From Euryarchaeota archaeon UBA226 (lineage in GTDB: Archaea > Thermoplasmatota > Poseidoniia > Poseidoniales > Poseidoniaceae): DNA of 34,377 nucleotides. Made by a program: the position numbers and the translations under genes. A model generated the notes under the pieces. That model made no database searches. It saw nothing but the letters and a program-made list of their open reading frames with translations, and was not told the DNA's origin. The stretch is taken from positions 1 to 34,377 of the forward strand of contig DAWL01000084.1 of the NCBI GenBank assembly GCA_002505935.1, written 5' to 3'. Shown here in pieces: positions 7,206 to 15,807 of this stretch (position 1 is its first letter; the number at the start of each line of letters is the position of its first letter).

Positions 7206-9500
7206 TCACTCTTCTTCTAGAGTAATTGATCGTGATGGTTTAGCAGCAGTAGGCTCTCCACCTACTAGGCCGGAGAGTGAGAGTTCAAGCCCTTCTCCTT
7301 GGCCGGACAATTCGACATGGAGGAATGTCTTGCTTCCCGCTGCAAGGGTATCGAGAAACAATTCGTCTTCTCTGAATAGTAACTTGGGTTGGCAGCGAAG
7401 AATTTTCCAGTGTTCACCAGAACTGGATTCAAAGCGTATTGCAGCAACTTCCCATTCATCATTGATGATATTGATTCCCAAGAGGATTGGCGTACCAGAA
7501 CTCTTGCTAAGTTTGAGAGGTAATTTCCAAAGAACCAATTCGAGGTCATCTGTTCGATGTCTCAAATCAGGCTTACCCCACGTTTTGATACCAGTGTTCC
7601 ATTCTAAACTAGCTATGGTTCGTAAACTGGTTTTCAGGTCCAGTCTTGCTTGTTTGACTTCTCCTTTTGCTAGTAGTTCTCTCAAAATAATCAATCTTTC
7701 TTTATCTGCGGCCAAACGTTCTGCTTGGCGCGCATGTGCTCTGTAATTCCATAATACCATCACCATCGGCATCAATAGCAACATGCCAAGGAACCAAAGT
7801 AGTGCTTCGCTGACATCGAAGACGAAATCCTCGGCCTCAAACCACGGTTCTTCCCCTTCTTCAGTTTGTATGTATTCAACTTGTATCGTCCATGGAATTG
7901 GTGTTTGGTTGAAGTCTCCCCATGACCAATTCGCCAAAGAATCAGTGATTTGCAAGCTCTTTATTCTGATTAAGTGGAGCCCTGGCCCAATTTCGAGTGA
8001 GGCTTCAGTTTGTTCTTCCGTGCCCTTTGGTGTGGTAGTATTGGAAACAATACTACGATCACCCCAATCCATTTCGATAATTTCGGCGCTAACCAGTTCA
8101 TTGTCAGCAAACAACTTGACTCTGACCCTGAATCTACTCTCTTCCCAGCCTACCAGATTGATGAGGTATGTGTCACTTCCATCATAAATGGATGTAGTCA
8201 ACCATCCTGAGTAAGAGTCCCCATCTTCCATAGGAAGGTCGTAGAAATTCTCTACTGCTACGCTTTGATTCCAAGGAATATTCCCAGGCGCATCGCTTTG
8301 CATTCCATAATCGGAATAAGTTTGGCGACTTGTTTCTAAAGCCCAGATTAGGGCTTGATTTGAAGTGAAAGTAAAGCGAAATAGTTCTGTGCTTTCAAGG
8401 CTCCAGAATTGCATATTTTCCTGTTTGTTGATTACTTGATATAATTCAATCATAGGAGTCAAGGAGACCCAGATTCCATCAACTAGTGCCTCGCAAGTCA
8501 CATTCAACTCAGCAGTGCTTCTGAACACAAGATTCCATGCATTTAATCCACTTGCATTGATGATTAGAACATCTGTGTCATGATTGCCAAGAATCCCAGT
8601 ATTGTTTGCCATTCCTTCATCATCTAATTCTTGTACAGTATTGGCTTCCCCTGTGCTTGGCCAATCTCCACTTTCAGTATCTGAAGATGCAGAGTGGTGT
8701 GCTATTCTCGCAGTGAAACTAACTTCGCTTTGGCTGCTATTTGCTACCAACCAATACTTACCTTCGTCAAGTCCTATCCAGATTCTTTGTTCCGATGAAC
8801 CAGCTGAGGTATTGCTAGGGGTTGAAAGTTCTACAATCGAACTGTATTCACTATCGTTTGATTGAATTTCGAGACTTAACTCATCTGATGTGTGCAATAG
8901 AACCATTTCGATTAAATCACCTTGTTCTGCTTCAAATGGCCAATATATCTCGCCCGCTTCTTCTAGAGTAGCATTGAGCCATGTGGCATCGGGATCGGAG
9001 AGGTAATCGGGATTTTCTTTGAGGATGTTATTCTTATCTTCACTGCTTGCGAAATTCAAAGGTGCTGAATCCGCCCTATCCGATTGTCCATGCGATTCGC
9101 TCAGCGAATTAATTTCCGGAAGACTGGCTTGAAGATCGAGCTCAATGATTTCATCACCATTGTTTTTCATACTGATAGTAGTATTACCAGCAGGAATCAG
9201 AACTTGCATATGAGCGCTGGATGTCACAGTTGCAGAGTGAATGGTTTCGGATGAGTCAATCAATTCCATCTCGAGGCCTTGACAATTTCCTGAGCACAAT
9301 GCCTCAATCCAGAACCATCCCGATTGGGCTTCAAAAGAAAGGTTATGAATTTCTCCACTAACGAGTTGTAATGACTTGCTTTCAAGGACATCTTCCTGCG
9401 CATTTGCAGAGTTGGCCGAAGAAGATGTGGAGGTTGTAATCCCAAGCATGAGAACTGCAAGTAGAACGGCTACAATCCGTCCGTTCCCCGCTGCGGCCAT
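7206..9500 (-). CDS. large secreted surface protein with C-terminal anchor and cytoplasmic domain (764 aa)
   Basis: The product has an N-terminal signal peptide (about 1-34, cleavage near NANAQ). A long beta-rich extracellular region with many Asn-x-Ser/Thr sequons and acidic patches follows, then one strong membrane segment near 567-587, then about 175 cytoplasmic residues. The tail starts with a basic helix (RAHARQAERLAADKERLIILRE) and continues with an apparently folded domain. No enzyme motif is visible; repeats such as EEAGEIYWPFEAEQGDLIEM and LDEGKYWLV recall bacterial pre-peptidase/PPC-like beta sandwiches. The likely role is a cell-surface binding or structural protein. It has TTGAAA at -23 to -28 from ATG 9500. 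It is divergent from arcS and has a zero-base convergent junction with dnaJ. Confidence 0.8.
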   Translation of the reverse strand: MAAAGNGRIVAVLLAVLMLGITTSTSSSANSANAQEDVLESKSLQLVSGEIHNLSFEAQSGWFWIEALCSGNCQGLEMELIDSSETIHSATVTSSAHMQVLIPAGNTTISMKNNGDEIIELDLQASLPEINSLSESHGQSDRADSAPLNFASSEDKNNILKENPDYLSDPDATWLNATLEEAGEIYWPFEAEQGDLIEMVLLHTSDELSLEIQSNDSEYSSIVELSTPSNTSAGSSEQRIWIGLDEGKYWLVANSSQSEVSFTARIAHHSASSDTESGDWPSTGEANTVQELDDEGMANNTGILGNHDTDVLIINASGLNAWNLVFRSTAELNVTCEALVDGIWVSLTPMIELYQVINKQENMQFWSLESTELFRFTFTSNQALIWALETSRQTYSDYGMQSDAPGNIPWNQSVAVENFYDLPMEDGDSYSGWLTTSIYDGSDTYLINLVGWEESRFRVRVKLFADNELVSAEIIEMDWGDRSIVSNTTTPKGTEEQTEASLEIGPGLHLIRIKSLQITDSLANWSWGDFNQTPIPWTIQVEYIQTEEGEEPWFEAEDFVFDVSEALLWFLGMLLLMPMVMVLWNYRAHARQAERLAADKERLIILRELLAKGEVKQARLDLKTSLRTIASLEWNTGIKTWGKPDLRHRTDDLELVLWKLPLKLSKSSGTPILLGINIINDEWEVAAIRFESSSGEHWKILRCQPKLLFREDELFLDTLAAGSKTFLHVELSGQGEGLELSLSGLVGGEPTAAKPSRSITLEEE

Positions 9501-9522
9501 GACTCTGCGTGGGGGAGTGGTC

Positions 9523-9538
9523 TTTCAAATCATTCAAA
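9523..9538 (-). promoter_or_regulatory. TTGAAA box with 9-bp direct repeat in the arcS/surface-protein gap
   Basis: On the minus strand TTTGAA-TGA-TTTGAAA is a direct repeat with a 9-bp period. The proximal TTGAAA occupies -23 to -28 from ATG 9500. Read on the plus strand (TTCAAA, 9524-9529 and 9533-9538) it lies close to the arcS start region, so both genes may share it. Inference. Confidence 0.45.
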
Positions 9539-9541
9539 CCA

Positions 9542-11353
9542 ATGATTCGCATCGCTCGATTTATGGAAGCGCAGGTGATGGGTCAGACTTTATTGTCAAA
9601 CCATCGAATGGCTAGGATTATTGCACTAGGAGATCGAAAAAATCCTGCAGTCTTGACACCATGTATGATTGTGGGAAATGAAGATGCACTCCGGATTCCA
9701 GAGCAGATGGCTCCCTTCATCCATGAACAGGATAATTCAGAATTACCAGGTAGCCTGAGAATCCATTCTAGACTTCCTTTGGCTATACCGTTTGAAGGAA
9801 ATGGACCCGATTGGAGCATTAGATTACCACATGTATTGCCACCAAGCATGCAGGACGCGGATTACAAACAAGGCAGTAATGATGGTCCAATGTTGGTAGT
9901 TACTTGGCAGAAATTATGCCATGATCCGAAATTAGTCGATCCAGATTTGAAACCGCAGATTGTAGTCCTATTAGATGCTAGACAATTGGCAGAACATCCT
10001 GGAAGATTGGCTTCGGCCTTGCTTATTCTACGCAGCAGGTTTTCTTCATCGCTGATATGGTGTCCTGCAATTTCAGGTCCTGATAATCTCGCCCTGCTAA
10101 CATGGATGGGAGTAGATGTTCACGATATGGCAAGGACCATCCAATGTGAAGCCAATGAGCTATTGCTGACCTCTAGTGGTCCGCGCCATCCCGAAACTTC
10201 TCTGTCAGAAGAAGTGTCCCGAGATGCCCATGTCAGAATATGGCGTGAAGAATTGGCTAATGTAAAGCAGGCGATAAGAGAAGGACGACTTAGAGAATTG
10301 GTTGAACAGAGAGTTCTATCCAGCCCCAGAATGGTTGAGCACTTGCGTTATCATGACGCGATGGCGTGCGAAGAAAAGACTCATTCTACTCTATCGGTAG
10401 TAGTGCCCACTGGCCAAGCATTGCGGGCTCATTCCGCCTCTTCATTGAACGATCCAGAGGTTTTGGATTGGGTGAATTTCATGCGCCGGGATTATCTCCC
10501 GCCAGAGTCCCGAAAGGAAGTCTTGGTATTGTTGCCATGCAGTCAACGAAAACCGTACAGAGACAGTAGGTCTCATCGTCGCTTCCGAGAAGCCATGGGG
10601 AATACTTCGGCTCATGAAGTGATGGTTACTAGTCCTCTTGGATTAGTGCCTAGAGATGTAGAAATGATTTGGCCTGCAGCACATTATGATGTGCCAACAA
10701 CAGGCGAGTGGACGGAAGATGAGAAAGTCAGAATCAATGACGTCCTCTCTTCACTAATCGAGAGGTGCAACTATCGATTGATTGTCAACCACTCTGGATT
10801 GGAATTTGATTTTCTTAGTGGAATAGAAGTCATCAATACGCGTGCATCAGATTCTGCAACCTCGAAAGAGGCGTTGGAGAGACTTCGAGATGCGATGTCA
10901 CAGGCGTGTGAAAAGTATGATATTGGCCGCCAATCCAATTCACAGCGTTTACTTGAGGAATTCAAATCAGTTGCACGCCGACAAATGCGTAACGATTCAT
11001 GGATGAATGGTCTTGAAGTGGTTGGTAAACCACCCCAATGGAAACTTGCAAAATCTGGTGTTCAGATGGCTCAATGGCTTCCCGAACGTGGGTCTTTGTC
11101 ACTTACCAAGGCCGCATTACCACTATTGTTTGAGAATAATTCATTGCCCGCAATCGAATTGATTTCCGGTATTGAGTGGAAAGGAGATGTATTTTCTTCC
11201 AATCTTTTGAGATTTGATTCGGATATCAAGAAGGGAGGAGATTTGTTGGTTTTGCAGGATGGAGAACTGCGAGGAATGGCTAGAGCAAGCATCGCATCAT
11301 GGGCATGGCCTGACTCTCCTGGACGCCTCGCTAGAGGCCATCATCGTCTATGA
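9542..11353 (+). CDS. arcS: archaeosine synthase ArcS (TgtA2)
   Basis: ArcS acts on tRNA position 15 after the base exchange by archaeal TGT, converting preQ0 to archaeosine. The 603-aa frame has a divergent TGT-like N-terminal part (ARIIALGDRKNPAVLTPCMI) and the diagnostic PCSQRKPYRDSRSH motif (P332, C333, K337, P338, Y339, H345), which is the ArcS signature. A C-terminal PUA RNA-binding domain follows (roughly the last 75 residues, KKGGDLLVLQDGELRGMARA). The start is uncertain: GTG 9509 would leave only 8 bp to the divergent gene, and ATG 9542, 9563 and 9608 all precede the first TGT-like strand. I chose 9542. The 80-bp gap to rps15 permits co-transcription or a separate promoter. Confidence 0.9.
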   Translation: MIRIARFMEAQVMGQTLLSNHRMARIIALGDRKNPAVLTPCMIVGNEDALRIPEQMAPFIHEQDNSELPGSLRIHSRLPLAIPFEGNGPDWSIRLPHVLPPSMQDADYKQGSNDGPMLVVTWQKLCHDPKLVDPDLKPQIVVLLDARQLAEHPGRLASALLILRSRFSSSLIWCPAISGPDNLALLTWMGVDVHDMARTIQCEANELLLTSSGPRHPETSLSEEVSRDAHVRIWREELANVKQAIREGRLRELVEQRVLSSPRMVEHLRYHDAMACEEKTHSTLSVVVPTGQALRAHSASSLNDPEVLDWVNFMRRDYLPPESRKEVLVLLPCSQRKPYRDSRSHRRFREAMGNTSAHEVMVTSPLGLVPRDVEMIWPAAHYDVPTTGEWTEDEKVRINDVLSSLIERCNYRLIVNHSGLEFDFLSGIEVINTRASDSATSKEALERLRDAMSQACEKYDIGRQSNSQRLLEEFKSVARRQMRNDSWMNGLEVVGKPPQWKLAKSGVQMAQWLPERGSLSLTKAALPLLFENNSLPAIELISGIEWKGDVFSSNLLRFDSDIKKGGDLLVLQDGELRGMARASIASWAWPDSPGRLARGHHRL

Positions 11354-11433
11354 TCTACAATTAATGCCACTCTTCACTAAACGATGTGGTTATGAAGGGG
11401 AAGTGGGTCGGCGGGTCGCTTGAGGTCTGTTTG

Positions 11434-11889
11434 ATGGCAAGGATGTACACTCACCGCAGGGGGAAGAGCGGTTCTTCCAAGGTTCATGGTCAGGATCTTC
11501 CTGAGTGGTCCAACACCGACAAGGATGAAGTCGAGAAACTGATTTTGTCGCTAAATGAAAATGGTCATTCAAATGCGGAGATTGGGACAATACTACGTGA
11601 TCAGCACGGAGTACCTGATTTGCGAAGAGTCATCGGTATGAGGATTTCAGCATTCTTGGCAGACAAGGGGAACGTTCCAACCTATCCTGAGGACATGATG
11701 AATTTAATGCGCAAAGCAGTTTCATTGATTGACCACCTGTCGAGCAACCGTAAGGATCTACATAACCGAAGGGCTTTGGAGTTGACCGAGTCCAAGATTC
11801 GTCGTTTGGCAAAATACTACCAATCGCACGGCCGTTTGGCTGCAGACTGGAAGTATAAGAGAGACCAAGCACGTCTGATGGTCGAGTGA
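11434..11889 (+). CDS. rps15: 30S ribosomal protein S15 (uS15)
   Basis: This 151-aa protein is archaeal/eukaryotic-type S15, longer than the bacterial form because of an N-terminal extension. It starts with the characteristic MARMYTHRRGKSGS. It contains the DLRRVIGMRISAFLADKG segment typical of the archaeal/S13e branch and ends with the conserved helical core (DHLSSNRKDLHNRRALELTESKIRRLAKYYQ). It binds the central domain of 16S rRNA. ATG 11434 gives the exact family N-terminus; in-frame upstream starts to 11386 would add residues without conservation. The downstream DHH-like gene repeats a neighbourhood seen in other archaea, where a RecJ/GAN gene follows rps15 (known context, recalled). Confidence 0.96.
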   Translation: MARMYTHRRGKSGSSKVHGQDLPEWSNTDKDEVEKLILSLNENGHSNAEIGTILRDQHGVPDLRRVIGMRISAFLADKGNVPTYPEDMMNLMRKAVSLIDHLSSNRKDLHNRRALELTESKIRRLAKYYQSHGRLAADWKYKRDQARLMVE

Positions 11890-11890
11890 A

Positions 11891-11926
11891 TTTTTCTACT
11901 CGCCTTTCACTTCAGTTTTCGTTCTT
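11891..11926 (+). terminator. T-rich tract after rps15
   Basis: A pyrimidine-rich stretch with T runs (TTTTT, TTT, TTTT) starts right after the rps15 stop. Archaeal intrinsic termination uses such T tracts without a stem. It also argues that translation of the next gene starts at ATG 11946 and not at the overlapping GTG 11886. Inference from composition. Confidence 0.35.
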
Positions 11927-11945
11927 GTATTCACCTTATGTTGAA

Positions 11946-12830
11946 ATGCCTCGGGTATCTGCACGTAATGTTGGAATGCAGGCGTGGCATGATTCTGAAG
12001 AGTTCTCTGCAATCAGAGAGACCTTGCTAAATGTTCTGCCAATCTTTGAAGGTAAGGATACGTTGACTCTTGTCGCACCATGTAATCTTGGAGGAGTTCT
12101 TGCGGTTGCACATCTTGAGGCTGCATGTATCGATGCAGGTATTCCATACAGGCGAAAGTTCCTTGCTGGAGACGACAACTTACAATTCAATCCAGCGATA
12201 TTGGTTCAGGATTCAGAAGGAATCCCATCTAGCATATTCAAAGACGGTTGTTTGCGCTTAAATCCGATGGAGATGGAATTTGACCTCGGTAGTAGTGGGT
12301 TGCGCAGAAATGGTGTGATTGAGGAGGTGTGTCAGAGTGCCATTCTTGCTAGCATGGTGGCTTCGAACGGAGCATTGGTCAAGAGATTAAGACCTTGGGC
12401 ATTAGCAGGTTCATGGCTAAGAAACACCATGGATAACGCATTTGACGCTCAATATTCCAGAATCAAAGAGTTGTTGTCGCAAGAAGGAACAATCCGTTTG
12501 GTTCCAATGGTTGAGGTTGAAGATTGTGACCTTCTCTCCCTCTCTGGAATTTCTGAGAGCCTATTGCAGAGGATGAAGAGACATTGGCCAAAGATGGATT
12601 TGGCCCAAAGGTCCAGTGCTATGAGTGACCTGATGTTACCTGCCTTGGAGGCTGATTCACCATCTACTGCTAGAATTGAGGAATTGGGTTGGTTGCGAGT
12701 TTTGTCTGCTGATTGGAATAGTGACATGGCAACCATGCTTGGAAGGATTCAACGTGATTGGCCAAAGGATGGCCTAGGAGTACACTGTGCGCGACTTGTT
12801 GATCAATTGTTGAGCACTGGTAAATTGTGA
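11946..12830 (+). CDS. degenerate DHH/RecJ-like (Cdc45/GAN-type) protein, probably inactive
   Basis: The 294-aa protein lies directly after rps15, where other archaea carry the DHH nuclease RecJ/GAN. Residues 37-70 (DTLTLVAPCNLGG...LEAACIDAGIPYRRKFL) follow the DHH motif I layout of strand, D-x-D-G loop, helix and second strand. The catalytic DxDG is replaced by CNLGG, and no DHH triplet is found downstream; the corresponding area reads ILVQDSEGIPSS. It therefore looks like a non-catalytic relative, comparable to how Cdc45 and some archaeal RecJ-like proteins serve as CMG scaffolds. Sequence support is moderate and rests on pattern plus context. A GTG at 11886 overlapping the rps15 stop (GTGA) is the alternative start, but its added residues are low-quality and lie in a T-rich tract. 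Confidence 0.6.
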   Translation: MPRVSARNVGMQAWHDSEEFSAIRETLLNVLPIFEGKDTLTLVAPCNLGGVLAVAHLEAACIDAGIPYRRKFLAGDDNLQFNPAILVQDSEGIPSSIFKDGCLRLNPMEMEFDLGSSGLRRNGVIEEVCQSAILASMVASNGALVKRLRPWALAGSWLRNTMDNAFDAQYSRIKELLSQEGTIRLVPMVEVEDCDLLSLSGISESLLQRMKRHWPKMDLAQRSSAMSDLMLPALEADSPSTARIEELGWLRVLSADWNSDMATMLGRIQRDWPKDGLGVHCARLVDQLLSTGKL

Positions 12831-14858
12831 TCAACCGACAATCTTGAGGATTCTACCGCAGCCTCCACAAGGAAGTCTCAATGGTCTAACTTCGGAAACT
12901 ACTGGATTCACAGTTGTACATTTAGGACAAGCGATAGTTGGGACTTCAGGCATATCAGATGTATCCGGCACATCACTACCTAACCTGCGAGGTGTGATGA
13001 TGGTTGTTACCATCCACATCCCTCCAACTAAACCCATCAAAGCCCCAAGATTCTCCATTGGATAAGCGTACCAGTATGCCACGAAGACTAGAGGTATCAA
13101 TATGGATTCCAGGTAGAGAGGTTTGCGAGTCTTTCCACGACCCAAAATGAAGCAGGCTGAGAACATGACTAGGAGTAAGCCTGTGCAAATCAGGAATAAT
13201 GGTAAAGGTCCATGCAAGGGATTTGTTGAAGCCTTGATTTGCACGTCGAGTTTACTCCATTCCAGAATATCATCTATTTGGAAATTGAAAACCTCCTGCG
13301 TTAGGCGCCTTTCGTGATTGTATCCTAAATCTTCAGATGCTTTTTCATCGATTCCTATCAATGCTGATTGGCTATCGGTATATAGGCTGACAGACAGGCT
13401 GGCGGTTCTCCAATAAGTGTCGATTTGTGGTAGGATGAATTGTTCGATGAATAGGAAGTACTCGCCTTCGGATATGCTTTGGGTGGTACTAATGGAGAAA
13501 GATACTGGATTTCGTGAGACTGTCATATCATCATTCATACCTAACCTGACTTGGAAAGTGTGGAACTCATCAAATTCAACACCCCCTAGGAGTGCTTCAG
13601 GGTCTACTTGCAATGCTTCCTCCATGAACCAATTCATCAGTGCACCAGCAAGTAACTCATTGGTCATTTTCTCAATTTCATTATTGTCGATGACCTTGTC
13701 ATTGTACTGTTCTTCGCTGAAACCACCATCGAAGTCAGCCCATACCGAGTCCGAACTCAAGCCATCTGCTCCTTGATTTGTCAGACCCCAGCGCAACCAA
13801 TATGCCATGTCATCAGAGATACTAAGTTCGGTATTTCTGGTCAAAATCATACCATCTCCATCTTTCTGTAGGTCTGCATCAATACTGAATGTGATGCCAC
13901 TACCATGAGCAGTTCGCAAGGGTTCATCTTTGCTGTAGAATGTAGTGGACCCTCCTTCATCTTCGAGTTCAACTTCGAACTCACTAATCGCAGACCAAGT
14001 GCCAGTAGTTGGTTGTAAGGAATATTCTACTTCAACGGAAACCGTTCCTTTGTTGAAATTTTCAGGAGCAGTCCAAGACCATGTCGCCTTGACATCTTGT
14101 CCAGAAGGGGTTTTGACGGGATCAGCCCCGATTAGTTCTCCTTCTATTCGACATGATAACTCGCCATTTTCTACCAATTTTTGACCAAATCCAGAGCGAA
14201 GAATTGCTGGTAGATGTAGGGTTCTACCATCTACTAATGGGGCTTGTAGGTCTATGTCCAACAGAGGAAGGTTGCCGTTCAACCTACTATCGTATTCTGT
14301 ATCTCCCCATCGGAACTCGATACTTGCTCCAGTAGTAGGGACTACGAATACCATGCTGGATAGAATTAATTCTACAGATACTTCGTCACTACTGACCAAG
14401 GAACCTGAATCTACTTCGATATCTATGTCTAAAGTTCCGCTTCCACTAGGGACGTAGGCATCCTGTGCAGGGGTTTGTCCAGAATATGAATTAGGGCCTA
14501 TGTCTACCTTTGCGGTTGCATTGATTTGCACCCCGCCTGCGTTGGACACTTCATAGTGTATCGAGAAACGCCATGTTGTGGAATCATAATTCCCATGATA
14601 ACCCGGTTGAATCGACCATGTGCCAATGCTTTCCTCGCTAGGAATAGAAGTTGACAGGGATTTGCTTTGTTGGTCTCCCCGCTCATTATCAAACGGAGTT
14701 AGTCCATCAGCTGAAACCAGAAAGAGATCTACTGATTGGCTATCGCAGCATTCGCCTTCAGCAAGAACAGGTTTGATGAAAGGCAATGATGAGGCTATGG
14801 GGAGTATCATCAGCAAGGCGATGAAGACAGGGCGTAGACGCATACTCCTTGTCTCCAT
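12831..14858 (-). CDS. secreted/membrane protein with three C-terminal helices and cytoplasmic zinc ribbon (675 aa)
   Basis: An N-terminal signal peptide (about 1-33, ending VLAEG) leads into a roughly 500-residue beta-rich, acidic extracellular region. It includes an Ig-like stretch (SWTAPENFNKGTVSVEVEY). Near the C-terminus are three hydrophobic segments (FLICTGLLLVMFSACFIL; ILIPLVFVAYWYAY; LGALMGLVGGMWMVTTII). A cytoplasmic CPKC...CGGCG zinc ribbon forms the last 35 residues. No enzyme motif is visible. The arrangement of large outside part and zinc ribbon inside suggests sensing or scaffolding across the membrane, which is inference. ATG 14858 has TTGAAA at -24 to -29. The stop abuts that of the DHH-like gene. 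Confidence 0.8.
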   Translation of the reverse strand: METRSMRLRPVFIALLMILPIASSLPFIKPVLAEGECCDSQSVDLFLVSADGLTPFDNERGDQQSKSLSTSIPSEESIGTWSIQPGYHGNYDSTTWRFSIHYEVSNAGGVQINATAKVDIGPNSYSGQTPAQDAYVPSGSGTLDIDIEVDSGSLVSSDEVSVELILSSMVFVVPTTGASIEFRWGDTEYDSRLNGNLPLLDIDLQAPLVDGRTLHLPAILRSGFGQKLVENGELSCRIEGELIGADPVKTPSGQDVKATWSWTAPENFNKGTVSVEVEYSLQPTTGTWSAISEFEVELEDEGGSTTFYSKDEPLRTAHGSGITFSIDADLQKDGDGMILTRNTELSISDDMAYWLRWGLTNQGADGLSSDSVWADFDGGFSEEQYNDKVIDNNEIEKMTNELLAGALMNWFMEEALQVDPEALLGGVEFDEFHTFQVRLGMNDDMTVSRNPVSFSISTTQSISEGEYFLFIEQFILPQIDTYWRTASLSVSLYTDSQSALIGIDEKASEDLGYNHERRLTQEVFNFQIDDILEWSKLDVQIKASTNPLHGPLPLFLICTGLLLVMFSACFILGRGKTRKPLYLESILIPLVFVAYWYAYPMENLGALMGLVGGMWMVTTIITPRRLGSDVPDTSDMPEVPTIACPKCTTVNPVVSEVRPLRLPCGGCGRILKIVG

Positions 14859-14881
14859 GCACGCTGTGTTGAAACCATACC

Positions 14882-14887
14882 TTTCAA
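14882..14887 (-). promoter_or_regulatory. TTGAAA promoter-like box for the 675-aa surface protein
   Basis: On the minus strand TTGAAA is at -24 to -29 from ATG 14858, followed downstream by GGTATGG and then TTTCAA, so an imperfect inverted repeat surrounds it. It matches the recurrent TTGAA box spacing. Confidence 0.5.
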
Positions 14888-14926
14888 ACCAACGCCATTG
14901 CGGATAAGAAACAATGGATTACTGTT

Positions 14927-15310
14927 TCAAAGTGCTCTTTCCAAAACACTGCCCAATTCGCGCTCAAATAGAGTTACGAGTGCTTCAGATACTTCCTCGT
15001 GCAGGTCATCAGGCAATATCGACAGACCCAGTCGAGCAGCGGCTCTAGTAGCCTTTAATTCGGCATAAACAGACCTTGCCTTTGCGTTGAAGTAGTAGGT
15101 CAATGATTCTCGCAGTTCTTCTTTGAGTTCAGGGTCGTCATCGATTCTATTCTTGATGTGACTCTTCAATTCATCCTTTACTAGGTCCCTTACCGCTTCA
15201 AGCACTAGGTCCTCAGTCTGCATGAGGTCTCGCAATTGGTCTCGGACCGATCCGGTGAGGATTCTCTCAATCGCCATGAAATCCTGACGCAGCGGGTGTT
15301 TTTCAAACAT
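14927..15310 (-). CDS. small helical cytosolic protein of unknown function
   Basis: This 127-aa protein is predicted almost entirely helical and highly charged (LVKDELKSHIKNRIDDDPELKEELRESL), with no membrane segment or Cys. It ends in an amphipathic helix (LVTLFERELGSVLERAL) that could dimerise. I do not recognise a family. The start ATG 15310 lies 65 bp from the divergent CBS-domain gene, and a 68-bp gap separates it from the downstream surface-protein gene, which has its own promoter-like box. ATG 15275 (MAIERI) is a possible later start. Confidence 0.7.
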   Translation of the reverse strand: MFEKHPLRQDFMAIERILTGSVRDQLRDLMQTEDLVLEAVRDLVKDELKSHIKNRIDDDPELKEELRESLTYYFNAKARSVYAELKATRAAARLGLSILPDDLHEEVSEALVTLFERELGSVLERAL

Positions 15311-15345
15311 TGCTTTGTCAATTTGCCACTCTTTGCTTAGTGGAA

Positions 15346-15358
15346 TGGTTGAAAACCA
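15346..15358 (+). promoter_or_regulatory. TTGAAA promoter-like box inside a short palindrome
   Basis: TGGTT-GAA-AACCA (15346-15358) is an inverted repeat containing TTGAAA (15349-15354), which is 22-27 bases before ATG 15376. This supports that start. The palindrome could in addition be an operator; inference. Confidence 0.45.
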
Positions 15359-15375
15359 TCAACCTACTGCGTGGT

Positions 15376-15807
15376 ATGAGTGAGCCCATGTCCGAAGTAC
15401 GAATTCGAGATTTAGTCCTAACAGATGAGCATGATACAGTTGACCTTGAAGAGAGCTTGGTTGATGCAGCAAAGAAGTTGTTGTCATTACCTCGTGGTAT
15501 TCTAGTCGCACTTGATGATGGTAAGGTAAAGGGAGTTCTGACAAGCATTCAGATTCTTGCTGCGGTTGCTGAGGGATCAGACATGTCTTCCGAGACATGT
15601 GGTTCTCACATCGATACCGACGTAATGGAGGTTGGACAAGATGATATCGTGTCTGAGATTGTTCAGACAATGAATGAGAGGCGCCCACACGCAGTCGTTG
15701 CAATTGATGATGATGGAAACTTCTCTGGATACTTCTCTCCTAATGATTACAGGCAAGCGATGGCTTTGGCTCAGAATAAGCCAGCTATCCAAGCATTGGA
15801 AGAATGA
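15376..15807 (+). CDS. tandem CBS-domain protein
   Basis: The 143-aa protein is little more than a pair of CBS modules. The first (about 6-66) has RIRDLVL, then GILVALDDGKVKGVLTSIQIL. The second (about 75-138) has AVVAIDDDGNFSGYFSPNDYR. CBS pairs bind adenosyl ligands (AMP, ATP, SAM) and regulate partner proteins; no catalytic domain is attached, so it probably acts as a free regulatory subunit. ATG 15376 was chosen because of the TTGAAA box upstream and because the extra N-terminal residues from ATG 15310 are Cys/Leu-rich and unlike the domain; ATG 15388 is also possible. The stop abuts that of convergent GluRS. Confidence 0.85.
   Translation: MSEPMSEVRIRDLVLTDEHDTVDLEESLVDAAKKLLSLPRGILVALDDGKVKGVLTSIQILAAVAEGSDMSSETCGSHIDTDVMEVGQDDIVSEIVQTMNERRPHAVVAIDDDGNFSGYFSPNDYRQAMALAQNKPAIQALEE

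Noticed and set aside
7174..7746. 190-codon plus-strand frame overlapping dnaJ end and the 764-aa gene
   Set aside because: Antisense to the cytoplasmic domain of the surface protein; composition Ser/Arg-rich, no domain.
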